DNA of 64,000 bases, from positions 62,001 to 126,000 of the forward strand of contig NZ_JBHUEO010000005.1 of the NCBI RefSeq assembly GCF_042680885.1, given 5' to 3'. Origin of the DNA: Siminovitchia sediminis. GTDB lineage: Bacteria > Bacillota > Bacilli > Bacillales > Bacillaceae_C. Shown piece by piece: positions 42,971-51,444 of this stretch. The position numbers were made by a program, and so were the translations under genes. The notes beneath the pieces are model-generated. The model had not been told where the DNA came from. It ran no database searches and saw only the letters and a program-made list of their open reading frames with translations. Position 1 is the stretch's first letter; every line of letters begins with the position of its first letter.

Positions 42971-44473
42971 ATGAGTGGAAAGGCCAAAAAACGTCCTGAT
43001 ACGAAAAGGCCCTATGTCCTAATCGCCGTCATGCTCGCCATGTTTATTGGTGCGATAGAAGCAACCATCGTTGCTACGGCAATGCCGGCCATTATTGGAG
43101 ATTTGGGCGGCTTCGCCCATTACAGCTGGGTATTCTCTGCCTATTTGCTCATGAATACCATAACCGTACTTATTTATGGCAAGTTATCAGATTTATATGG
43201 CAGAAAGCCGGTACTTACATTTGGCATCAGTATTTTTTTAATCGGTTCCCTATTATGTGGTTTGGCAAATTCAATGAAGCAGCTGATTATTTTCAGGCTG
43301 ATTCAAGGAGTCGGGGCAGGGGCAGTAATGCCGGTTGCCACAACTATTGTCGGTGATATATATACAGCGGAAGAACGAGCGCAGGTTCAAGGGTATTTAT
43401 CAAGTGTCTGGGGGATATCTGCCATCATGGGCCCAGCGGCAGGCGGATTACTCGTAGAGTATATCAGCTGGAGATGGGTTTTCTGGGTCAGTATTCCTTT
43501 GGGGATTTTATCTGTGATTGGTATCTGGCTGTTTTTGCATGAAACCATTGACAAGAAGAAGCCAAAAGTTGATTTTGTCGGAGCGATTCTACTGACTACA
43601 GCTATCTCATCCTTGATGATCATCTTGGTGGAAGGGGGAGTTCGCATATCGTGGGGATCTCCTCAGGCGATGGGACTAGCATTCATGGCTTGCTCGGCCT
43701 TTTTACTCTTTCTTTTACATGAAAAAAAATCAGCGGAGCCGATGGTACCGCTTGAAATTTGGAAGATCCGCCCTATCCTGATTGCCAATGTTGTTTCTTT
43801 CACTACTGGTTTAATGCTGATTGGGATATCGAGTTTTCTGCCCGCTTATGTTCAGGGGGTGATGGAAGAAAGTGCAACCATTGCCGGATTTACTTTAACT
43901 GCTATGTCTATTGGCTGGCCGCTGGCCTCGACGGCTGCCGGAAAGTTAATATTAAAAATCGGATATCGTTCCACTTCTGTCATCGGAGGGGTATTTTTAG
44001 TGCTTGGCGGAGGTTTATTTGTTACAATCGTCCCATCAGCAGGGCCTGCAGGAGCTGCACTTTGCTCATTTTGTGTGGGGATTGGAATGGGACTCACGAC
44101 GACATCCTTCATTGTGCTTATTCAGGGGGCAGTAAATTGGAAACGCAGAGGGAGTACGACAGCTGCCAATATGTTCATGCGAAATTTAGGTAATACGGTT
44201 GGAGCTGCTTTACTTGGCGGAATTTTAAACAGCCGGCTCTTGCAGTATTTTTCGGAACATGGTGGACATGCAGGAAAAAATCTCACGCTTGATTCGACAA
44301 ATATGCTCCTGACAGAAGAACAAAGGTCAGTGCTGAGCGGTCCGGTTAAGTCTCTCATGCAGGAGGGACTGTCTTTTTCTCTGCACTCTGTGTACGTTGC
44401 TGTGTTTTTTTTCGGCATTGTCAGTTTGATCTTTATTCTTTTTCTGCCGAAGAAAAGTAATGCGGCAGCATAG
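42971..44473 (+). CDS. MFS DHA2 family drug exporter (EmrB/QacA type)
   Basis: A 500-residue carrier with fourteen helices. Key segments are the helix 1 motif D1-like MFIGAIEATIVATAMPAI, motif A GKLSDLYGRKPVL, and motif C GISAIMGPAAGGLLVEYISWRWVFWVSIPLG in helix 5. It would expel hydrophobic toxic compounds using the proton gradient. ATG 42971 follows AAAGGGG by 8 bases; the 42944 ATG upstream lacks a site. It is sandwiched between the Bcr/CflA gene and ccpC on the same strand, 32 bases before ccpC. Confidence 0.87.
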   Translation: MSGKAKKRPDTKRPYVLIAVMLAMFIGAIEATIVATAMPAIIGDLGGFAHYSWVFSAYLLMNTITVLIYGKLSDLYGRKPVLTFGISIFLIGSLLCGLANSMKQLIIFRLIQGVGAGAVMPVATTIVGDIYTAEERAQVQGYLSSVWGISAIMGPAAGGLLVEYISWRWVFWVSIPLGILSVIGIWLFLHETIDKKKPKVDFVGAILLTTAISSLMIILVEGGVRISWGSPQAMGLAFMACSAFLLFLLHEKKSAEPMVPLEIWKIRPILIANVVSFTTGLMLIGISSFLPAYVQGVMEESATIAGFTLTAMSIGWPLASTAAGKLILKIGYRSTSVIGGVFLVLGGGLFVTIVPSAGPAGAALCSFCVGIGMGLTTTSFIVLIQGAVNWKRRGSTTAANMFMRNLGNTVGAALLGGILNSRLLQYFSEHGGHAGKNLTLDSTNMLLTEEQRSVLSGPVKSLMQEGLSFSLHSVYVAVFFFGIVSLIFILFLPKKSNAAA

Positions 44474-44505
44474 ATGCAAATTATATTAGTTGAAGAGGGT
44501 TGGTT

Positions 44506-45390
44506 ATGTCCGGAACGGATTTTCGATTTTTAACTGTTCTAGCTGAAGAAATGAACATGCGCAAGGCAGCTGAAAAACTTTTTGTTTCCCAGCCGGCTTT
44601 ATCCCAACGGCTTCAAAATATAGAGAAGCAGTGGGGGACGAAATTATTTTTGCGTTCGCAAAAAGGTCTGATTCTTACTCCTTCCGGGGAAATTATTGTA
44701 CGGTTTGCCAAGGAAATGATAGAAAAAGAAGAAAAGGTGATGGAAGAAATCCAAGCCCTCGAAAACCATGTCCATGGAACATTAAAAATTGCCTGTGCAA
44801 CAATTGTAGGTCAAAATTGGCTGCCAAAAGTCTTAAAAAAGTTCGTTCAACTATATCCAAAGGCAAAAATTTCATTGATCACCGGATGGAGCAGTGAAAT
44901 TCTTAAAGCCTTATATAGTGGTGATGTACATATCGGAATTATCAGGGGAGCGACGGATTGGAAGAGCAAAAAGTTTCATTTATTCAAGGACAGCCTGTAT
45001 TTGGTAGACAGGGAAATTCAAAACATTGAAGAAGTCCCTCAAACAGATCGTCCGTTCATACAATTTAAAAGCGACTCCAATTATTATCAGGAAATTCAGG
45101 ATTGGTGGCATCGTCAATTCCATATGGCACCGAAAAGCACAATTGTCGTAGATCAAATTGAGACATGCAAGCAAATGGCCTATAATGGGATCGGCTATGC
45201 CATATTGCCGGCAATTACATTGAATGGCACAGAAAGAAATATGCATCAAATCCCGCTTCTTGATGAAAAAGGACTGCCGGTAAAGCGTGACACATGGCTT
45301 CTGGGCTATGATTCTGCCTTTGAACTTCGCCAGGTAAAAGCCTTTTTAGAAGTCGTCCGTGAGTATCATGAAGCACATTCCGAATATTAA
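44506..45390 (+). CDS. ccpC: LysR-family catabolite regulator CcpC
   Basis: A 294-residue LysR regulator. The N-terminal helix-turn-helix is LAEEMNMRKAAEKLFVSQPA. The effector domain contains the CcpC-like segments SLITGWSSEILKALY, HIGIIRGATDWK, DRPFIQFKSDSNYYQEIQ and DQIETCKQMAYNGIGYAILP. These match B. subtilis CcpC (293 residues), the citrate-responsive regulator of citB and citZ, at most positions from memory. ATG 44506 follows AGAGGG by 6 bases; a TTG at 44500 is in frame. In B. subtilis it also follows ykuL/darB, but here two drug exporters have been inserted between them. Confidence 0.9.
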   Translation: MSGTDFRFLTVLAEEMNMRKAAEKLFVSQPALSQRLQNIEKQWGTKLFLRSQKGLILTPSGEIIVRFAKEMIEKEEKVMEEIQALENHVHGTLKIACATIVGQNWLPKVLKKFVQLYPKAKISLITGWSSEILKALYSGDVHIGIIRGATDWKSKKFHLFKDSLYLVDREIQNIEEVPQTDRPFIQFKSDSNYYQEIQDWWHRQFHMAPKSTIVVDQIETCKQMAYNGIGYAILPAITLNGTERNMHQIPLLDEKGLPVKRDTWLLGYDSAFELRQVKAFLEVVREYHEAHSEY

Positions 45391-45433
45391 TTGGCTGCTC
45401 GTGGCCGGGGCAGCTCTTTCGCAAAAAAAACGG

Positions 45434-45457
45434 AATGCTTTGCCGGAGCATTTTGCT
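45434..45457 (+). terminator. Possible terminator of ccpC
   Basis: AATGCT / AGCATT (45434-45439 and 45447-45452), 7-base loop, followed by TTGCTTTG. Short stem, moderate support. Confidence 0.4.
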
Positions 45458-45591
45458 TTGTTGTCGATATAAGTCATGTTAGACTGAAAGTGAAGGAATA
45501 ATTATCCTGGGTTTTGGGATACATAATAAGGTGCCCGCGGAAAGCGCATTAATCAGTAATTATTTTTTGTTTAAATTTATTATAATTAATG

Positions 45592-45620
45592 TTGACTTGT
45601 CCGATACGATCTCCTATAAT
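45592..45620 (+). promoter_or_regulatory. Sigma-A promoter of ykuU
   Basis: TTGACT (45592-45597), 17-base spacer, TATAAT (45615-45620). TTATAATTAATG (45580-45591) directly upstream of the -35 box resembles half of a PerR box (TTATAATNATTATAA), but the other half does not fit. Confidence 0.75.
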
Positions 45621-45704
45621 TACAATTGTGATAAGTTTGTGCACTGAGAAAATACATATGCTTTTCTCAGTTGAAAAATTAAATTTTATACGGAGGGATT
45701 TATC

Positions 45705-46253
45705 ATGGCAGAACGTATGGTAGCAAAACAAGCTCCACGCTTTGAAATGGAGGCAGTCATGCCCAACAAGGAGTTTGGAAAAGTAAGCCTTGAAGAAAAC
45801 ATGAAAAACGGTAAATGGACAGTCCTCTTCTTCTATCCAATGGACTTCACGTTCGTTTGCCCAACGGAAATTACAGCAATGTCTGACCGTTATGATGAGT
45901 TCGAAGACCTTGATGCAGAAGTAATTGGAGCATCTACTGACACAATCCACACACACTTGGCATGGATCAACACAGACCGTAAAGACAATGGTCTTGGAGA
46001 TTTGAAATACCCGCTTGCTGCTGATACTAACCATGCAGTTGCTCGCGACTATGGTGTTTTGATTGAAGAAGAAGGTGTGGCACTTCGCGGATTGTTCATC
46101 ATCAATCCTGAAGGCGAATTAATGTACTCGGTTGTTAACCACAACAACATTGGCCGTGATGTAGACGAAACTCTTCGTGTACTCCAAGCGCTACAAACTG
46201 GCGGACTTTGCCCTGCAAACTGGAAGCCTGGCCAAGAAACTTTGAACGTTTAA
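45705..46253 (+). CDS. ykuU: Typical 2-Cys peroxiredoxin (YkuU/AhpC family)
   Basis: A 182-residue thioredoxin-fold peroxidase. The peroxidatic cysteine is C52 in FYPMDFTFVCPTEI. The resolving cysteine is C169 in TGGLCPANW. Partner residues (T49 region and an arginine in LRGLFIINPEG) are present. It reduces hydrogen peroxide and organic peroxides with thioredoxin-like donors. ATG follows ACGGAGGG. It is the first of a ykuU-ykuV pair as in B. subtilis, although an intergenic repeat array separates the two here. Confidence 0.92.
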   Translation: MAERMVAKQAPRFEMEAVMPNKEFGKVSLEENMKNGKWTVLFFYPMDFTFVCPTEITAMSDRYDEFEDLDAEVIGASTDTIHTHLAWINTDRKDNGLGDLKYPLAADTNHAVARDYGVLIEEEGVALRGLFIINPEGELMYSVVNHNNIGRDVDETLRVLQALQTGGLCPANWKPGQETLNV

Positions 46254-46254
46254 T

Positions 46255-46382
46255 ATAGAAAAGCGCAGGCAGCCCGCATATCGGCGACAAGCGCTGGAGA
46301 AAAAACAGTGAAGGCGCCCTTTGCCTTCATGGTTTTTTCGAAGCGACCTCGAGCCGATGGCGGCCGTAGCTGGACAATAGAA
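46255..46382 (+). repeat. Dispersed intergenic repeat element, copy B
   Basis: Same family as 38361-38513. It has the GAAAAGCG start, the CGACAAGCGCTGGA box, the hairpin TGAAGGC / GCCTTCA (near 46309-46331) followed by GGTTTTTTC, then TCGAAGCGACCTCGAGCC. The hairpin plus T run directly after ykuU probably doubles as its terminator. Its first 41 bases (46255-46295) recur exactly at 46501-46541. Confidence 0.75.
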
Positions 46383-46500
46383 AGGTGTAAGCGCCTTGGT
46401 CAGCCCCGACAAGCATAAGACGATTCCCGAGGAGGCAGCTTTCAGCCGCCACAGGGAATTGGCTTATGACCTCGAGGGGCTAGGCGCTGAAGCTGGACAA
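46383..46500 (+). repeat. Second type of intergenic palindromic element
   Basis: Begins GGTGTAAGCGCCTTGG and ends GGGGCTAGGCGCTGAAGCTG. The ends pair (TAAGCGCC with GGCGCT; CAGCCCC with GGGGCT). Inside, GCATAAGAC and GGCTTATGAC form an inner arm. It sits between two copies of the 41-base element, giving an array of three units between ykuU and ykuV. A 70-codon open frame across it is a by-product. Confidence 0.65.
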
Positions 46501-46541
46501 ATAGAAAAGCGCAGGCAGCCCGCATATCGGCGACAAGCGCT
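46501..46541 (+). repeat. Exact 41-base repeat of the start of copy B
   Basis: Identical over 41 bases to 46255-46295, then diverges (TAAAACTGGACAAAGG). Perfect identity 246 bases apart points to a recent duplication or ongoing gene conversion. Confidence 0.85.
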
Positions 46542-46622
46542 AAAACTGGACAAAGGACAGGCACTCGTGTGTCTGTCCTTCAACTATCAAACCAAAACTT
46601 TTCAATGAAGAGAGGGATCGCT

Positions 46623-47078
46623 ATGAAACTGCGTGAACCTATGCCTGAACTTGAAGGTGCAACAGAATGGTTTAATGGACAAGTGACAAAAGATGAACTG
46701 ATCGGCGAGAAACCGACATTAATCCATTATTGGTCTGTCAGCTGCCATCTCTGTAAAGAGGCTATGCCAAATGTAAATAAATTCCGCGATGATTATCAAG
46801 ATAAGTTAAATGTTGTTGCCGTTCATATTCCAAGATCAGAAGACGATCTTGATTTGGAAGAAATCAAACAAGTTGCTGATGAACATGGAATTACTCAACC
46901 CATTTTTGTTGATAACCAAATGAAACTTTCAGAGGCTTTTCAGAACGAATATGTTCCTGCTTATTATGTATTTGATAAGGACGGGGTGCTTCGCCACTTT
47001 CAGGCTGGCGGAGGCGGAATGAAGATGCTTGAAAAACGTGTTAATCGTGTGCTGGGGGAACTGGAGAAAAAGGAATAG
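46623..47078 (+). CDS. ykuV: Thiol-disulfide oxidoreductase YkuV
   Basis: A 151-residue thioredoxin-like protein. The redox motif is C41-H-L-C44 in HYWSVSCHLCKEAMP. It agrees closely with B. subtilis YkuV (MKLR-PMPEL start, PTLIH-WS-SCHLCKEAMP, VAVH-PRSEDDLD, NEYVPAYYVFDK, RHFQAGG-GMKMLEKRVNRVL). It probably reduces the neighbouring peroxiredoxin or other cytosolic disulfides; no signal peptide. ATG 46623 follows GAGAGGGATC; an in-frame extension to 46569 crosses repeat sequence and is rejected. Confidence 0.93.
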   Translation: MKLREPMPELEGATEWFNGQVTKDELIGEKPTLIHYWSVSCHLCKEAMPNVNKFRDDYQDKLNVVAVHIPRSEDDLDLEEIKQVADEHGITQPIFVDNQMKLSEAFQNEYVPAYYVFDKDGVLRHFQAGGGGMKMLEKRVNRVLGELEKKE

Positions 47079-47090
47079 CAAGCAACACAG

Positions 47091-47116
47091 AAAGGCGCTG
47101 AACAGGCGTCTTTTTT
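47091..47116 (+). terminator. Terminator of ykuV
   Basis: AAAGGCGC pairs with GCGTCTTT (one G-U pair), 7-base loop, then TTT. Confidence 0.7.
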
Positions 47117-47172
47117 ATGGTTATAGGAGAAGGGCGGCAATATGATTAAAACAGATAAGCTGTTCGAACGCT

Positions 47173-47223
47173 AAAAAGCTTCGTGAAGCTATTCTGAAAA
47201 CATGCCACTCTGCTTCACGAAGC
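47173..47223 (-). terminator. Terminator of fdhD
   Basis: Perfect 12-base stem GCTTCGTGAAGC / GCTTCACGAAGC (47178-47189 and 47212-47223), 22-base loop. On the minus strand TTTTTAG follows. It lies 38 bases past the fdhD stop. Confidence 0.85.
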
Positions 47224-47260
47224 CATTTGCTGAAAAAGTTCATCTGCATTTGTCAGGGGC

Positions 47261-48067
47261 TTACTGTAGAATACCTTCAGCTTCTATAATTCTTTCAGGA
47301 TGTGAGTAAATATTAAAATGGTCATCACGGGCAAAACCGATCGCTGTTATTCCAAGATCGCGGGCCAGATGTATTCCCAGTGTCGTAGGTGCAGATTTGG
47401 AAATAAGTATCCCGATTCCGATTTTGGATACTTTTAACACGACTTCTGATGAAATTCTGCCACTGAAGACAATCACCTTATCTTTTAATGAAATATTTTG
47501 GTTTAAACAGTGGCCAAAAATTTTATCCAAGGCATTATGACGGCCAATATCAGAATAACTAAAAAGAAGTTTTTCCGGCGTGCCCAGAGCGGCATTGTGT
47601 ACCCCGCCTGTCAGCTGAAACTCCTCGGATCCTTCCTGCATTTCCTTCATGAGCCTCAAACATTGCTCTGCAGAAATTTTTCCCCGGGTCATAATCGTTT
47701 TAGCCGTTTTGGCATCATTATAAAAATAAAACTGTCTGCTTTTTCCGCAGCATGAACCGATCATTCGCTTTGAATAGAACTCTTTACTGATGACTTGCTT
47801 CACCTTTAATTCTACATAAGCCATGCCTTTGTCATCATCTATTTCCAATGAAGAGATATCTTCTATGTTTCGGATCAGCCCTTCAGATGCCAAAAAGCCG
47901 ATGGTCAATTCCCTGATATGAGTGGGGGTACAGACGATCGTTGCAAATTCTTCATGATCTATATATATGGTTAGCGGATATTCCACAGCTGCCTGATCTT
48001 CTATTTCTTCCAATGACTCTCCCGTATATCTTAAAACTTGGAATCGGTTCCTTACTTGAGGGTCCAT
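47261..48067 (-). CDS. fdhD: Formate dehydrogenase accessory sulfurtransferase FdhD
   Basis: A 268-residue protein that passes sulfur from a cysteine desulfurase to the molybdenum cofactor of formate dehydrogenase. Family blocks are EYPLTIYIDHEE, CTPTHIRELTIGFLASEGLI, the cysteine pair in MIGSCCGKSR, the TGGVHNAAL segment, SYSDIGRHNALDKIFG and VFSGRISSEVVLK. ATG 48067 follows AAGAAGGTGG. The adjacent minus-strand gene is an OFA-type antiporter, which fits a formate or oxalate theme. The formate dehydrogenase itself is not in this window. Confidence 0.93.
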   Translation of the reverse strand: MDPQVRNRFQVLRYTGESLEEIEDQAAVEYPLTIYIDHEEFATIVCTPTHIRELTIGFLASEGLIRNIEDISSLEIDDDKGMAYVELKVKQVISKEFYSKRMIGSCCGKSRQFYFYNDAKTAKTIMTRGKISAEQCLRLMKEMQEGSEEFQLTGGVHNAALGTPEKLLFSYSDIGRHNALDKIFGHCLNQNISLKDKVIVFSGRISSEVVLKVSKIGIGILISKSAPTTLGIHLARDLGITAIGFARDDHFNIYSHPERIIEAEGILQ

Positions 48068-48345
48068 ACAACCACCTTCTTAGCTAAAATCTTGTCGATC
48101 ATTTTCCACTTTTCATTACTTCGTTTTAAGGTTTATAAATGATGGAAAATGATAGGTTCGTACCGATGTAAAGGCTTTTATCAGGCATTACATTTATTAT
48201 ATACGACAAGTATGTCTCCATCCAATAAAGAGTCTGACATACGAAAGAAAGGGTTTGTAAAGGACTCCAAGTAAAGCGGCTTGTGAGAAACATTCAAGCA
48301 GACAATCAGGCTTAAAAAGGAGGGTCCTGCAAACCAGCATACATT

Positions 48346-49608
48346 TTAGTTGGTGGCATAATTTTTGTTTCGGTCATTGGCGGCTTTTTTCAACTTACGA
48401 ATGTCTACCCGAATAATAAGCGATACCGCTAAAGCAATAATGAAAAAACCTGCAAAGAATAAAAGACTGTTCCCATAACTGCCTGTCATATCTTTAATTT
48501 TGGCAGCGAACATCGGGCCTGCCAAGCCGGCTGCAGACCAGGCCGTTAAAATATAACCGTGGATAGCGCCCAGCTGTTTTGTTCCAAATATATCGCCGAT
48601 ATACGCCGGAATGCTGGAAAAACCGCCTCCATAACAGGTCAGGATGACCGCAAGCATGACCTGGAACAAAATAGATACTGTTGTAAATGGGAGCAGGGCA
48701 AACAGGATAATTTGAAGTATAAAGAAAATTGTATAAGTGTTGGGCCTGCCAATATAGTCAGATGCCGTTGCCCAGCCGATTCTTCCAAGCCCATTAAAGA
48801 CTCCAAGGACTCCAACTAAAGCCGCAGCCTCTATGGAAGATAAACCGATACTTTCCTGTGCAAGCGGGCTGGCTGCTGATAGAATTGCAATGCCGCACGT
48901 AACGTTGATAAACAACATGATCCACAAATAATAAAAGCGCGGAGTTTTAATGGCTTCATTGGCTGTCAGCTGAGAGAGGTCTGCTGATACTTGTCCAGAT
49001 TCAACTTTTTCTTTATAGCCTTTTGGCGCCCATCCCTCAGGGGGTTTCGCCAGATAAAGCGACGATGCAGTCATAATGATAAAATAGGATGCTCCGAGAA
49101 TAAAAAATGTATTGGCTATTCCTACAGAATGAATTAGGGCATCCATAATAGGACTGCTGATGGCAGCCGCGAAGCCGAATCCCATGATGGCCATTCCCGT
49201 AGCCATGCCGCGTCTGTCTGGAAACCACTTGACTAAAGTGGACACGGGAGCGATATATCCCACTCCTAAACCAATTCCTCCCAGAACTCCGTAACAAATG
49301 TATAATAGTGGCAAAGAACCCAGTTTTACAGCGAATCCCGAACAAAAAACACCTACGCCAAAGAAAATGGAGGAAAGCAGCCCGGCTTTGCGTGGACCAT
49401 ACTTTTCCACGAAATGGCCCAGGAATGCGGCTGCAAACCCCAGAAATAAAATCGCCAGACTGAACGTAAATTGTACTTGGCTTGCTGACCACCCAAATTC
49501 ATTGATTAAAGGATTGGTGAAATTACTCCAGGCATAAACTGACCCGATACAAATGTGAATACCAACAGCAGAAGCAACGATCAGCCATCTGTTTTTTAAT
49601 TTCTCCAT
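48346..49608 (-). CDS. OFA-family MFS transporter (oxalate/formate antiporter-like)
   Basis: A 420-residue carrier with twelve helices of the OFA family. The start RWLIVASAVGIHICIGSVYAWSNF is characteristic, as are QVQFTFSLAILFLG, LGGIGLGVGYIAPVSTLVKWFPDRRGMATGMAIMGFG and the second-half GGGFSSIPAYIGDIFGTKQLGAIHG. Members exchange oxalate/formate or carry monocarboxylates. ATG 49608 follows GAAGGAGG. It lies 278 bases upstream of fdhD on the same strand; coupling with formate metabolism is suggested by that proximity. Substrate not fixed by sequence. Confidence 0.85.
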   Translation of the reverse strand: MEKLKNRWLIVASAVGIHICIGSVYAWSNFTNPLINEFGWSASQVQFTFSLAILFLGFAAAFLGHFVEKYGPRKAGLLSSIFFGVGVFCSGFAVKLGSLPLLYICYGVLGGIGLGVGYIAPVSTLVKWFPDRRGMATGMAIMGFGFAAAISSPIMDALIHSVGIANTFFILGASYFIIMTASSLYLAKPPEGWAPKGYKEKVESGQVSADLSQLTANEAIKTPRFYYLWIMLFINVTCGIAILSAASPLAQESIGLSSIEAAALVGVLGVFNGLGRIGWATASDYIGRPNTYTIFFILQIILFALLPFTTVSILFQVMLAVILTCYGGGFSSIPAYIGDIFGTKQLGAIHGYILTAWSAAGLAGPMFAAKIKDMTGSYGNSLLFFAGFFIIALAVSLIIRVDIRKLKKAANDRNKNYATN

Positions 49609-49867
49609 TATGTTTTTCCTCCTTCATGAATCCCTCTGTTGTTTGGAAACGCTGCCATGGGAAAACATCAACATCTCCTTTTGACAAAGGGGAGTTTTCA
49701 TGGAGCAATCCGCCCGGGAAAACCTCAAAAGCAAATGTGAACAATACCCTTGTCACAGTAAAATCTCTTAAAACTACTATAAAGATGCTGATATTTTCCC
49801 TACCATGTTAACATGATTTCCATATTTTAGGGAAGTCATTGGCATTGTGTAATGAACACCAATTGGA

Positions 49868-49892
49868 GTTTACAAGTCTATCATGAGGGTAA
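49868..49892 (+). promoter_or_regulatory. Sigma-B type promoter of the general stress gene
   Basis: GTTTAC (49868-49873), 13-base spacer, GGGTAA (49887-49892) match the sigma-B pattern GTTTAW-N12-15-GGGWAW with one deviation. The predicted start is about 33 bases ahead of the ATG, and the gene belongs to a general stress family. Confidence 0.7.
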
Positions 49893-49932
49893 TCCAATAG
49901 TGTAAAAAGGAATTCCAAGGAGGGATTTGACT

Positions 49933-50385
49933 ATGGAAGAAAAGTATGTAATAGGTTCATATGACACGGAACAAGAGGCAGTTACAGCAATAGAACAACT
50001 GAAGAGGGAAGGCTACAACGAAGAAGACATATCGGTTATCAGCAAAAACCGCCAGGAAGTAGATGATATTACGGAAGAAACGGATACAAAAGCCCCTGAA
50101 GGTGCAGCAACTGGTGCAGCAACAGGCGGCGTTCTAGGTGGACTGGGAGGTGTGTTGGCCGGACTCGGAACATTGGCTATCCCCGGCATTGGTCCAGTCA
50201 TTGCAGCAGGCCCGATTGTAGCCGGGTTAACAGGAGCAGCTGCAGGAGCGGGGGTTGGCGGATTGGCAGGAGCATTGATTGGAATGGGAATTCCGGAAGA
50301 TGAAGCGCGAAGATACGACGATGAAGTCAATCAGGGGAAAATCCTCGTTCTTGTAGATAAATCAAAAAGAGAACGATTGCCTTAA
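49933..50385 (+). CDS. General stress protein of the YflT/GSP17M family with glycine zipper
   Basis: A 150-residue protein. The N-terminal 55 residues form the heat-induced stress YflT domain (YVIGSYDTEQEAVTAIEQL, REGYNEEDISVISKN). A long Gly/Ala-rich segment (about residues 58-120) resembles a glycine zipper membrane hairpin, and a short C-terminal DDEVNQGKILVLVD strand closes the fold. Role unknown; relatives respond to salt, heat and ethanol stress. ATG 49933 follows AAGGAGGG by 8 bases; the TTG at 49927 is too close to the site. A sigma-B type promoter precedes it and a terminator follows. Confidence 0.8.
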   Translation: MEEKYVIGSYDTEQEAVTAIEQLKREGYNEEDISVISKNRQEVDDITEETDTKAPEGAATGAATGGVLGGLGGVLAGLGTLAIPGIGPVIAAGPIVAGLTGAAAGAGVGGLAGALIGMGIPEDEARRYDDEVNQGKILVLVDKSKRERLP

Positions 50386-50397
50386 TGATTCATCGGG

Positions 50398-50431
50398 AAT
50401 CTTCCGTCTGTTATGGCGGAAGATTTTTTTG
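50398..50431 (+). terminator. Terminator of the general stress gene
   Basis: AATCTTCCG / CGGAAGATT (50398-50406 and 50417-50425), 10-base loop, followed by TTTTT. Confidence 0.9.
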
Positions 50432-50577
50432 CTTGGTTTTTAGCATTTAATTAAATTTTTTGATCTTCGATGGCTAAGGCCGTAAATTTTGTACCATTCT
50501 TGTATTACTTATAAGATAATTGGACATGGTATAATGGGCATTCAATGTTAAAGCTTAAAAGAGGGGAATGACACGCT

Positions 50578-51444
50578 ATGTCACGGTTAGAAGCAGGAAC
50601 TGTCGTTAGGCTTGGTGGGGCAAGAGAAGTCCCTTTCGGATATTTTTTAACGGATGGGGAAGAAGATGTCTTGCTGCATCATACCGAAGTACCTGAAGAT
50701 TTTAATCTCGAGCAGGAGCACACGGTCTTTTTATATCAGGATCATCAAGGAAGGTTGTCGGCGACTTTCACCATTCCGGAAATCAGGAAAGGACATTTCG
50801 GCTGGGCAGAGGTCGTTGAGGTCAAAAAAGATTTGGGAGTCTTTATACATATCGGTCTACAGAAAGATATACTTATCTCCAAAGACGATCTGCCGGAACT
50901 CCATCGGCTTTGGCCGGAAAAAGGCGAATATTTATTTTGCAGCTTAAAAACGGATAAGAAAAACAGATTATTCGGCAGTCTGACAAATGAAAACGAAATA
51001 CAGAAGATCTCCAAGAGGGCGTCAAAAACGATGTTTAATCAAAATGTCACAGGGACAGTTTACCGGGTTCTTTTGGAAGGGACCAAGCTGATTACAGAAG
51101 AAGGCTATTTGGGTTTTATTCATAGAAGCGAGAGAACAAGAGAGCCCCGCTTGGGTGAAAAAGTAACTGGAAGAGTAACCGGCGTAAAGGAAGACGATGG
51201 GTCGCTCAATATTTCTCTTTTGCCACGGGCGCATGAAGCCATTGATAAAGATGCTGAGCTGATATTTAATTATTTGGTAAGCCGTGGCGGCAGTATGCCG
51301 TATGGAGATAAAAGCATGCCGGAAGATATAAAAGCCAGATTCCAGATGAGCAAAGGCGCTTTTAAACGGGCTTTGGGAAAGTTGATGAAGGAAGGAAAGG
51401 TTATCCAAAAAGACGGATGGACTCATAGGAAGGATCAAGGGTAA
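50578..51444 (+). CDS. cvfB: S1-type RNA-binding protein CvfB (YitL)
   Basis: A 288-residue protein with three S1-like domains and a C-terminal winged helix. Diagnostic parts are LEAGTVVRLGGAREVPFGYFLTDG at the start, GHFGWAEVVEVKKDLGVFIHIGLQKDILIS, YLGFIHRSERTREPRLGEKVTGRV and the last MPYGDKSMPEDIKARFQMSKGAFKRALGKLMKEG. CvfB binds RNA, and in Staphylococcus aureus it influences virulence gene expression; in B. subtilis it is YitL. ATG 50578 follows AAGAGGGG. It stands alone. Confidence 0.9.
   Translation: MSRLEAGTVVRLGGAREVPFGYFLTDGEEDVLLHHTEVPEDFNLEQEHTVFLYQDHQGRLSATFTIPEIRKGHFGWAEVVEVKKDLGVFIHIGLQKDILISKDDLPELHRLWPEKGEYLFCSLKTDKKNRLFGSLTNENEIQKISKRASKTMFNQNVTGTVYRVLLEGTKLITEEGYLGFIHRSERTREPRLGEKVTGRVTGVKEDDGSLNISLLPRAHEAIDKDAELIFNYLVSRGGSMPYGDKSMPEDIKARFQMSKGAFKRALGKLMKEGKVIQKDGWTHRKDQG

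Noticed and set aside
46396..46608. 70-codon plus-strand open frame between ykuU and ykuV
   Set aside because: It lies wholly in repeat elements, lacks a ribosome site and overlaps the ykuV start region.
47142..47174. 10-codon ORF (MIKTDKLFER) after an AGGAGAAGGGCGG site
   Set aside because: Tiny, and it leads straight into the fdhD terminator hairpin; the site is probably coincidental.
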